Of a stretch of DNA of 10,523 bases, positions 1-4,949 are shown piece by piece. Positions within the stretch are counted from its first letter, which is position 1; each line of letters begins with the position of its first letter. Source of the stretch: Sphingomonadaceae bacterium (GTDB lineage Bacteria; Pseudomonadota; Alphaproteobacteria; Sphingomonadales; Sphingomonadaceae). The notes beneath the pieces are model-generated. The model saw only the letters and a program-made list of their open reading frames with translations, was not told the origin of the DNA and did no database searches. The stretch is taken from contig JACDGO010000042.1 in NCBI GenBank assembly GCA_013821585.1, positions 1 to 10,523 of the forward strand. Reading direction: 5' to 3'. The position numbers and the translations under genes were made by a program.

Positions 1-248
1 CGTTCGCCGCGATCCTGCCGATCTCCTCCCCGCTGACGATGGTCGCGCGCGCCGCGCAGGAACCCGCGCTGTGGCCGCACGCCGCCGCGCTTGCTTGGCA
101 GGCTTTATGGGTCGCGCTGATCGTCCGCTTCGCCGCGCGACGCTTCCGCATTGGCGTGTTAAAATCAGGAACACCCATCCGCGGGCGAAGCCGCTGGCGG
201 AAGGCGGGAGAAGTGGCGGCGGACGCGGCGCAAGCCTTGCGGCCCTGA
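1..248 (+). CDS. ABC-2 type transporter permease, C-terminal fragment
   Basis: Only the last 81 codons are in the window; the frame is open from base 3 and ends at TGA 246-248. The visible protein begins FAAILPISSPLTMVARAAQ and continues with a hydrophobic segment around WQALWVALIVRFAARRF, then a basic tail containing GVLKSG. The pattern 'P-hydrophobic-SSPLTMVARA', a last membrane helix and a short RRFRxGVLKSG tail is what I know from the C-termini of ABC-2 or NatB-like export permeases of sphingomonads. The permease would form the membrane part of an exporter with an ATPase encoded upstream, outside the window. The substrate cannot be told from this fragment. The tail after GVLKSG is longer and more arginine-rich than I expect. 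Its stop lies inside the palindromic region preceding the P450 gene. Confidence 0.75.
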   Translation, partial: FAAILPISSPLTMVARAAQEPALWPHAAALAWQALWVALIVRFAARRFRIGVLKSGTPIRGRSRWRKAGEVAADAAQALRP

Positions 249-283
249 CATTGACATCCCTGTCAGTAGTTGCATTCTGCAAC
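245..283. promoter_or_regulatory. Two adjacent palindromes with a -35-like box before the P450 gene
   Basis: Two inverted repeats sit back to back. The first is CTGACA (245-250) with TGTCAG (261-266), containing a second TGACA at 252-256 that also pairs with TGTCA 261-265 at a 4-base gap. The second is GTTGCA (269-274), TTC, TGCAAC (278-283), a perfect 6-3-6 palindrome. TTGACA at 251-256 is a perfect sigma-70-type -35 box, and the expected -10 position (about 273-279) falls inside the second palindrome, although the hexamer there is poor. A regulator binding either palindrome would therefore occlude the promoter. I do not assign a regulator. The first palindrome overlaps the stop codon of the preceding permease gene. 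Confidence 0.5.
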
Positions 284-310
284 GCGAGAGGACTCGGGGG
301 AGAGGCGACG

Positions 311-1558
311 ATGGCGACGCTCGCGCACGACGTGGAAGCCCAGGTCGATCCGCTCGACGTCAGCCGCGCCGAGCTCTACCGCGACTATGCGTGGCACGAG
401 CCGTTCCGCCGCCTACGCGCCGAAGCGCCGGTCCATAAGTGCGAGGATTCGAAGTTCGGCGCTTACTGGTCGGTCTCGACCTACAAGCCGATCGTCCTGA
501 TCGAATCGCTTCCGAAGATATTCTCTTCGTCGTGGGAATATGGCGGGATCACCGTGGCCGGCGATCCGCAGCGCGTGCTCGAGGCCGAAGTGCGCATGCC
601 GATGTTCATCGCCATGGACCCGCCCAAGCACAACGCGCAGCGGCGCACCGTCGCCCCCGCGTTCGGCCCGAGCGAGATTGAGCGGATGCGCGTCGAGACG
701 CGCGCGCGCACCGGCGAGGTGCTCGATTCGCTTCCCGTGGGAGAGACGTTCGACTGGGTCGACAAGGTCTCGATCGAGCTGACCACGGGGATGCTTGCCA
801 AGCTGTTCGACTTCCCCTGGGCCGAGCGCCACAACCTCACCCGCTGGTCCGACGTGCTCGGCGATATCGAGCTGTTCGACACGGTCGAGAACCGCCAGTT
901 CCGCCTCGGCCATGCGTTCGAGATGGGCGCGGCGTTCAAGAAATTGTGGGACGAAAAGGCGGCGAGCGGCGCGGGCAACGACCTCATCTCGATCATGCTC
1001 AGCTCGGACGCGATGAGCCACATGGACGAGGGCGAGTTCATGGGAAACCTCATCCTGCTGATCGTCGGCGGCAACGACACGACGCGCAATTCGATGAGCG
1101 CGTACGCCTATGGCCTGAACAAATATCCGGGCGAGCGCGCGAAGCTGGAGGGCGACCCGTCGCTGATCCCCAACGCGGTGAGCGAGTTGATTCGCTGGCA
1201 GACGCCCTTGTCGCACATGCGGCGCACGGCGGTGGAGGACACCGAGGTCGAGGGGCAGACGATCCGCAAGGACGACAAGATCGCGCTCTGGTATCTCTCC
1301 GCCAACCGCGACGAGAGCGTGTTCGACGACGGCGAGGCGATCCGCGTCGACCGCGAAAACGCGCGGCGGCACCTCTCCTTCGGCTATGGCATCCATCGCT
1401 GCGTCGGCGCGCGCGTCGCCGAGTTGCAGCTGACGATCCTGCTCGAGGAAATGGCGAAGCGCCGCCTTCGCGCGAACGTCGCCGCCGAGCCCGAGCGCGT
1501 GCCAGCGTGCTTCGTCAACGGCTATCGGTCGCTTCCGGTCGAACTTTCGCGCTATTAG
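311..1558 (+). CDS. Cytochrome P450, CYP153-like (alkane terminal hydroxylase type)
   Basis: The 415-residue protein is a soluble bacterial class I P450. CYP153 enzymes hydroxylate the terminal carbon of medium-chain alkanes or fatty acids, taking electrons from a ferredoxin and ferredoxin reductase. Visible motifs: N-terminal DVSRAELYRDYAWHEPFRRL (16-35), MFIAMDPPKHNAQRR (98-112), I-helix IVGGNDTTRNSMS (251-263), K-helix E292-L-I-R295, PLSHMRRTA (299-307), and heme loop FGYGIHRCVG (357-366) with Cys364 as axial ligand. The C-terminal FVNGYRSLPVEL also fits CYP153. I chose ATG 311 because GGGGGAGAGG (296-305) gives a ribosome binding site and the N-terminus matches the family; an in-frame extension to 71 would run into the permease gene. 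No ferredoxin or reductase gene is adjacent, so partners must be elsewhere. The P450 call is certain, CYP153 likely, the substrate inferred. Confidence 0.93.
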   Translation: MATLAHDVEAQVDPLDVSRAELYRDYAWHEPFRRLRAEAPVHKCEDSKFGAYWSVSTYKPIVLIESLPKIFSSSWEYGGITVAGDPQRVLEAEVRMPMFIAMDPPKHNAQRRTVAPAFGPSEIERMRVETRARTGEVLDSLPVGETFDWVDKVSIELTTGMLAKLFDFPWAERHNLTRWSDVLGDIELFDTVENRQFRLGHAFEMGAAFKKLWDEKAASGAGNDLISIMLSSDAMSHMDEGEFMGNLILLIVGGNDTTRNSMSAYAYGLNKYPGERAKLEGDPSLIPNAVSELIRWQTPLSHMRRTAVEDTEVEGQTIRKDDKIALWYLSANRDESVFDDGEAIRVDRENARRHLSFGYGIHRCVGARVAELQLTILLEEMAKRRLRANVAAEPERVPACFVNGYRSLPVELSRY

Positions 1559-1564
1559 GTCGTT

Positions 1565-1578
1565 CACTGATAGCAGTG
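1565..1578. repeat. Small inverted repeat after the P450 stop
   Basis: CACTG (1565-1569), ATAG, CAGTG (1574-1578) can form a 5-bp stem with a 4-base loop just after the P450 stop and 13 bases before the next start codon. It has no T-run, so it is a poor terminator. It may be chance or a weak hairpin in the spacer. Confidence 0.25.
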
Positions 1579-1591
1579 GCAATATGGCCCG

Positions 1592-2011
1592 ATGACTCAA
1601 CTCTTTCGGCTTCCGGACGCGGCCGAGGCAGACCCGAGCGTCGACGCGTGGTTCGCGGCGGGCGAGGACGAGCTTCGGCGTTTCGCCAAGCCGTGGTTTG
1701 ATCGCATGCGCGCGTGCGGAGCGGAAGTCCGCGAGCTTCTCAACGACGGACATCCGACAGCATGCGTGGGAGACGCCGCGTTCGGATACGTCAACGCCTT
1801 CACCGCTCATGTGAATGTCGGCTTCTTCCACGGCGCCGAGCTGGACGATCCGGCTGGCCTTCTGGAAGGCTCCGGCAAGCGCATGCGGCATGTGAAACTG
1901 CGCTGGGGCCATCCGGTCGACGCTGCTGCGTTGAATGAACTGATAGCGGCGGCATACCGGGACATCCGGTTGCGCCTAGGCACGGAGGACGGCGAGGAAA
2001 TGAAACTTTGA
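1592..2011 (+). CDS. DUF1801 domain protein
   Basis: This 139-residue protein belongs to the DUF1801 (YdhG-like) family, whose biochemical role is unknown. Family features visible here are an N-terminal WFDRMRACGAEVRELLNDG-type helix (about 35-53), the central FGYVNAFTAHVNVGFFHGAE strand-turn (about 64-83), the loop DPAGLLEGSGKRMRHVKLR (about 86-104), and a C-terminal helix LNELIAAAYRDIRLRL (about 114-129). It is a small cytoplasmic single-domain protein with no signal peptide. The start at 1592 has no good Shine-Dalgarno sequence. It lies 33 bp after the P450 gene on the same strand, so co-transcription is possible but no functional link is evident. It ends 15 bp before the hairpin that covers the msrB ribosome binding site. 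Confidence 0.8.
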   Translation: MTQLFRLPDAAEADPSVDAWFAAGEDELRRFAKPWFDRMRACGAEVRELLNDGHPTACVGDAAFGYVNAFTAHVNVGFFHGAELDDPAGLLEGSGKRMRHVKLRWGHPVDAAALNELIAAAYRDIRLRLGTEDGEEMKL

Positions 2012-2026
2012 GCCCTCCTCCCGCGT

Positions 2027-2048
2027 ATCTCCTGCAACACCAGGAGAT
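2027..2048 (+). promoter_or_regulatory. Hairpin enclosing the msrB ribosome binding site
   Basis: ATCTCCTG (2027-2034) and CAGGAGAT (2041-2048) are a perfect 8-bp inverted repeat around the 6-base loop CAACAC. The 3' arm contains AGGAG (2042-2046), the only good Shine-Dalgarno sequence for msrB, 8 bases before its ATG at 2055. In the folded RNA the ribosome binding site is fully paired. A short T4 run (2048-2051) follows, so the same element could act as a weak terminator for the upstream DUF1801 gene. Both readings imply control of msrB expression by this structure. Confidence 0.6.
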
Positions 2049-2054
2049 TTTGAC

Positions 2055-2546
2055 ATGAGCACTTCGCGGCGGGCATTTCTCGGCGGAACCGGCGTCGTGC
2101 TGGCGGGCGGATTCATCGCGGCGTGCGCGCAGGCCAAGGGGCCGCCCGAGCGCTTCGAGGTCAACCTGACCGAAGCCGAATGGAAGAAGCGCCTGACCCC
2201 CGCGCAATTCGCGACCTTGCGCCACGAGGCGACCGACACGCCGTTCAAGAGCCCGTTCCTGAACGAGCATCGCGCGGGTATTTTCTCGTGCGCGGGGTGC
2301 AACCTGCCCAACTACTCGTCGAAGACCAAGTTCGAGAGCGGCACCGGCTGGCCGAGCTTTTGGGCGCCGCTCCCCAATGCGGTCCGCTCGCGCACCGATT
2401 CGACGCTCGGCTTTGCGCGCGTCGAGATCCACTGCCGCCGCTGCGGCGGGCACTTGGGTCACGTCTTCGACGACGGCCCGCCGCCGACCGGCAAGCGCTA
2501 TTGCATGAACGGAACCGCGCTGAAATTCACGCCGGGCCGCGCGTAG
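2055..2546 (+). CDS. msrB: Peptide-methionine (R)-S-oxide reductase MsrB, exported
   Basis: MsrB reduces the R epimer of methionine sulfoxide in oxidised proteins. The 163-residue product carries the whole SelR domain: zinc-binding pairs Cys79/Cys82 (CAGC) and Cys127/Cys130 (CRRC), the FESGTGWPSF core (93-102), GGHLGHVFDDGP (131-142), and catalytic Cys150 in RYCMNGTALKF. The N-terminus is unusual for a cytoplasmic MsrB. It starts with SRRAFLGG (4-11), resembling a Tat twin-arginine motif, followed by a hydrophobic stretch ending in IAAC (21-24), a plausible lipobox with Cys24. I infer a periplasmic, possibly membrane-anchored, reductase that repairs envelope proteins. This would need a periplasmic reductant, and none is encoded nearby. 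The start is set by AGGAG at 2042-2046, itself buried in a hairpin. The MsrB call is very secure; the lipoprotein idea is moderate. Confidence 0.95.
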   Translation: MSTSRRAFLGGTGVVLAGGFIAACAQAKGPPERFEVNLTEAEWKKRLTPAQFATLRHEATDTPFKSPFLNEHRAGIFSCAGCNLPNYSSKTKFESGTGWPSFWAPLPNAVRSRTDSTLGFARVEIHCRRCGGHLGHVFDDGPPPTGKRYCMNGTALKFTPGRA

Positions 2547-2564
2547 ATTTAGCGGAGCTAAATC
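2546..2564. terminator. Perfect palindromic hairpin at the msrB stop
   Basis: GATTTAGC (2546-2553), GGA, GCTAAATC (2557-2564) forms a perfect 8-bp stem with a 3-base loop, beginning on the last base of the msrB TAG. The AT-rich stem stands out in a GC-rich region. It may be a terminator part, an mRNA 3'-end stabiliser or a REP-like repeat unit. Confidence 0.5.
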
Positions 2565-2591
2565 GAGCCTATCGGCGACCCGGCCGGCCGG

Positions 2592-2633
2592 CGGCGCTCA
2601 AGCGCCGACCGACGACGCGGCTTTGCCGCGTCG
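2592..2633. terminator. Two GC-rich hairpins between convergent genes
   Basis: CGGCGCT (2592-2598) pairs with AGCGCCG (2601-2607). Then CGACGCGGC-type arms (2613-2621 and 2625-2633) form a perfect 9-bp stem with the loop TTT. The second hairpin ends 3 bases before the stop of the minus-strand NDUFS4-like gene. Neither side has a proper U-run, but the placement between two convergent genes suggests a bidirectional terminator or transcript 3'-end structure. Confidence 0.5.
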
Positions 2634-2636
2634 GTT

Positions 2637-2918
2637 CTACCGGAAATTGTCGGCGTAGGCCTGGAGCTTGAGCACCCGCTCGGGCGCGGGAACCACTGTC
2701 GCGCCGATCCCGTGCCGCTCCGCATAGGCTTTCGCCGCGGCAAGATCGGGGAATTCGAGCCGCACCTGCTCGCGCGTATCGCCCGATCCCGCCCATCCGG
2801 TCAGCGGATCGGGGCGCTTCGCCTCCGCCGGCTCGAATTCGAGCAGCCAGCGATCGGTGCCGGCGCGGCCCGATTGCATCGCGTTCTTGGGCTTTTGAAA
2901 GATGCGTGCGTGCGCCAT
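2637..2918 (-). CDS. NDUFS4-like (ETC complex I subunit conserved region) protein
   Basis: The 93-residue protein matches the alphaproteobacterial homologue of the mitochondrial 18-kDa complex I accessory subunit NDUFS4. It is thought to bind the peripheral arm of NADH:ubiquinone oxidoreductase on the cytoplasmic side. Recognisable family text: ARIFQKPKNAMQSG near the N-terminus, RWLLEFEPAEAKRPDPLTGW (about 23-42), AGSGDTREQVRLEFPDL, and the C-terminal LKLQAYADNFR. I chose the ATG at 2916-2918, giving MAHARIF, because family members begin just before this block; a start at 2954 would add 12 unrelated residues. The gene is alone on the minus strand, convergent with msrB and divergent from the MAPEG gene, as is usual for this accessory gene outside the nuo operon. 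Confidence 0.88.
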   Translation of the reverse strand: MAHARIFQKPKNAMQSGRAGTDRWLLEFEPAEAKRPDPLTGWAGSGDTREQVRLEFPDLAAAKAYAERHGIGATVVPAPERVLKLQAYADNFR

Positions 2919-2959
2919 GACCGGTCCATGCCGCAACGCAGCCGCGCCGCGCAAGCCGA

Positions 2960-2989
2960 TTGTCGGCGAGCGCCGGGTTGCGCTAGCCT
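2960..2989 (+). promoter_or_regulatory. Candidate promoter for a leaderless MAPEG mRNA
   Basis: TTGTCG (2960-2965) and TAGCCT (2984-2989) have an 18-base spacer. The -10 box ends 6 bases before the ATG at 2996, so transcription would start at or within a base or two of the start codon. No Shine-Dalgarno sequence precedes that ATG, which supports leaderless translation, common in alphaproteobacteria. Confidence 0.45.
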
Positions 2990-2995
2990 CGCCTC

Positions 2996-3604
2996 ATGGC
3001 GTCACCCGACTTTCCCGCCCGAAACCCAGTCCTGATTGCCGGAGTCGTGGCAAGCGCGACCGTCGCGGCGCTGATCTGGGCCGCGCGGTTCACGCTGATC
3101 CCGCCCATCGCGGGACTCGAAGGACAGGATGCGGGGCTGATTTTCGCGATCAAATGCGCCTGCGTCGCGGCGCTGCTGTGCCTGCTGGCGGGCGTGGAAG
3201 CCGTCGCGCACGAGCGCCTGTTCGGTCCGTCCTTCAATCCGCTCGCCGGCCATGAATCGCCGCGGATGCGCGTCAACCTGCGCTATCTGTCGAACACGCT
3301 CGAGCAGTTCGTGCTGTTCGCCGTCGGCCTGCTGGGCCTCGCGCTCTACGCCGATCCGCGCTCGGTCGCCGCCGCGACACTGGTGTGGGTGCTCGGCCGC
3401 TGGGCGTTCTGGATCGGCTATCATATCAGCCCGAGCCATCGCGGCATCGGCATGGCGGGCGTCGGCCAGAGCCTGATCGTGCTCGTCTATGTCGCCTGGC
3501 GTTTCGGCGGCGAGATCGCGGGGCCGGCGGGCGCGGTCGCGCTGACCGGAATCTTTGCCGCGATCGAGGCGGTCCTGTTTACGGCCGCGCGACGCCCTCA
3601 ATAA
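2996..3604 (+). CDS. MAPEG family integral membrane protein
   Basis: The 202-residue hydrophobic protein has about six candidate membrane segments (near residues 11-31, 46-70, 102-119, 124-142, 153-170 and 174-196). The MAPEG pattern is visible in the middle: NPLAGHESPRMRVNLRYLSN (81-100), NTLEQFVLF (100-108) and GRWAFWIGYHISPSHRGIGM (134-153). MAPEG proteins are membrane enzymes or enzyme-like proteins, and some conjugate glutathione or reduce lipid hydroperoxides; bacterial members are mostly uncharacterised, so no substrate is assigned. It is longer than the usual 130-150 residues because of extra helices at both ends. The start lacks a ribosome binding site and sits 6 bases after a -10-like box. 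Its last 7 bases overlap the end of the convergent polyprenyl synthase gene. Confidence 0.85.
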   Translation: MASPDFPARNPVLIAGVVASATVAALIWAARFTLIPPIAGLEGQDAGLIFAIKCACVAALLCLLAGVEAVAHERLFGPSFNPLAGHESPRMRVNLRYLSNTLEQFVLFAVGLLGLALYADPRSVAAATLVWVLGRWAFWIGYHISPSHRGIGMAGVGQSLIVLVYVAWRFGGEIAGPAGAVALTGIFAAIEAVLFTAARRPQ

Positions 3605-4611
3605 CCGCGCGCGACCGCGAACTCGACCGCTTCGGTCAGCGCCGCCTTCGCCGCTCCCTTCGGGAACGGGCCGAGTGCGTCGATCGCGCGCTGGCCATAG
3701 GTGCGCGCACGCGCGAGCGTATCGTCGATCGCGCCGGTTTCGCGCAGCAGCCGCGTCGCGTGGGAAAGGTCGTCGTCGGAAACGCGCCGCCCTTCGATCG
3801 CGTCCTTCCAGAAGGCGCGGTCCGTTTCGCTCCCGCGTGCGTGGGCGAGGATGACGGGGAGAGTCGCCTTGCCGTCGCGGAAGTCGTCGCCGACGCCCTT
3901 GCCCATCGTCTCGGCGTCGGACGCATAGTCGATCGCGTCGTCAACGAGCTGGAAGGCGATGCCGAGGTTGCGGCCAAAGGCGTCGAGAGCGCCCTCTATA
4001 GCGTCGTCGCGCTCGGCGACGACCGCGGCGATGCGGCAAGCGGCGGCGAACAGCGCGGCGGTCTTCGCAGCGATGATCGCGAGATAGCGGTCCTCCCCCA
4101 ATGCGATCTGGCGCTGCGCGGTGAGCTGGTTGACCTCGCCTTCGGCGATCACCGCGCTGGCGTTCGAGAGGATGCGCAAAACCTTGAGGCTGCCGTCCTC
4201 GACCATCAGTTCGAACGAGCGGCTGAACAGAAAATCGCCGACGAGCACGCTCGCCGGATTGCCCCAGATCATGTTGGCGGTGCGCCGTCCGCGCCTGAGG
4301 CCCGATCCATCGACGACATCGTCGTGAAGTAGGGTCGCGGTGTGGATGAACTCGACCGCGGCGGCGAGCCTGTGGTGGCGCGCGCCCGGATAGTCGAGCA
4401 GCCGCGCGCAGGCGAGCGTGAGCATCGGCCGCATCCGCTTGCCGCCGCCCGCGATCAAATGGCCGGCGAGCGCGGGGATCAGCGGGATTTCCGACTGCAT
4501 GCGGTCGAGAATTACCGCGTTGACGGCGTTCAGATCGTGCGCGACGAGCGCGACCAGCGGATCGAGCGACGGGACCGCGCTTCCCGCGATGCTGTGGATG
4601 GTCGCCGTCAT
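3598..4611 (-). CDS. ispB: Long-chain polyprenyl diphosphate synthase (ubiquinone side chain)
   Basis: This 337-residue trans-prenyltransferase condenses isopentenyl diphosphate onto an allylic diphosphate. In alphaproteobacteria the orthologue usually makes the decaprenyl or octaprenyl chain of ubiquinone. Motifs: GGGKRMRP (55-62), first aspartate-rich DDVVD (97-101) followed by RRGRRTANMIWGN (106-118), and second aspartate-rich DDAID (224-228) with GKGVGDDFRDGKATLP nearby. Residues 55-62 and both DDxxD motifs bind Mg-diphosphate. The length is normal for IspB-type enzymes. ATG at 4609-4611 is preceded on its strand by AGGA (4620-4623) at 8 bases. The gene diverges from chorismate mutase across 62 bp and overlaps the MAPEG gene tail to tail. 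Chain length cannot be read with certainty. Confidence 0.93.
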   Translation of the reverse strand: MTATIHSIAGSAVPSLDPLVALVAHDLNAVNAVILDRMQSEIPLIPALAGHLIAGGGKRMRPMLTLACARLLDYPGARHHRLAAAVEFIHTATLLHDDVVDGSGLRRGRRTANMIWGNPASVLVGDFLFSRSFELMVEDGSLKVLRILSNASAVIAEGEVNQLTAQRQIALGEDRYLAIIAAKTAALFAAACRIAAVVAERDDAIEGALDAFGRNLGIAFQLVDDAIDYASDAETMGKGVGDDFRDGKATLPVILAHARGSETDRAFWKDAIEGRRVSDDDLSHATRLLRETGAIDDTLARARTYGQRAIDALGPFPKGAAKAALTEAVEFAVARGY

Positions 4612-4673
4612 TCGCGCATTCCTGTGCCGCGCGGGCTTCGCTAAGGCAAGGGCGCGCCGACAGGGGAACGACG
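4612..4673. promoter_or_regulatory. Divergent intergenic region, polyprenyl synthase / chorismate mutase
   Basis: These 62 bp separate two genes read outward and must carry promoters or at least translation signals for both. Visible are AGGA for the synthase gene (4620-4623, minus) and AGGGGA for chorismate mutase (4662-4667, plus). I see no convincing pair of -35 and -10 boxes. Confidence 0.4.
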
Positions 4674-4949
4674 ATGGCCGACGAAGTGTTGCGGGGCTAC
4701 CGCGAAAGCATCGACAACATCGACGCCGCGCTCGTCTTCATGCTCGCCGAGCGCTTCAAGATCACCCAAGCGGTTGGCCGCCACAAGGCGGAGACCGGCC
4801 TTCCCCCCGCCGACCCGAACCGCGAGGACGCGCAGATCGCCCGCCTGCGGCGTCTCGCCGCCGATGCGCACCTCGACCCCGAGTTCAGCGAGAAGTTCCT
4901 GCGCTTCATCATCGACGAAGTGATCCGGCACCACGAGGGGATGCGCTAG
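4674..4949 (+). CDS. Chorismate mutase, AroQ type, monofunctional
   Basis: The enzyme converts chorismate to prephenate at the branch to phenylalanine and tyrosine. The 91-residue all-helical protein matches the AroQ fold. Compared with the E. coli P-protein mutase domain, the key positions are present: Arg10 in YRESIDNIDAAL, Arg27 in LAERFKIT, Lys38 in GRHKAE, and Arg50/Glu51 in DPNREDAQI. The last helix, FLRFIIDEVIRHHEGMR, is the usual C-terminal helix. There is no fused prephenate dehydratase or dehydrogenase domain, so it is a stand-alone cytoplasmic mutase. The start is supported by AGGGGA (4662-4667). The stop TAG (4947-4949) shares the palindrome CTAG with the stop of the convergent histidine kinase gene. 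Confidence 0.93.
   Translation: MADEVLRGYRESIDNIDAALVFMLAERFKITQAVGRHKAETGLPPADPNREDAQIARLRRLAADAHLDPEFSEKFLRFIIDEVIRHHEGMR

Noticed and set aside
71..310. In-frame N-terminal extension of the P450 reading frame from 71
   Set aside because: It lies within the permease gene in another frame, its residues are arginine-rich shadow sequence, and the family N-terminus plus a ribosome binding site point to 311.
413..1912. 499-codon open frame antisense to the P450 gene
   Set aside because: It is a shadow of strong GC third-position bias; no recognisable domain, and the sense strand encodes a complete P450.
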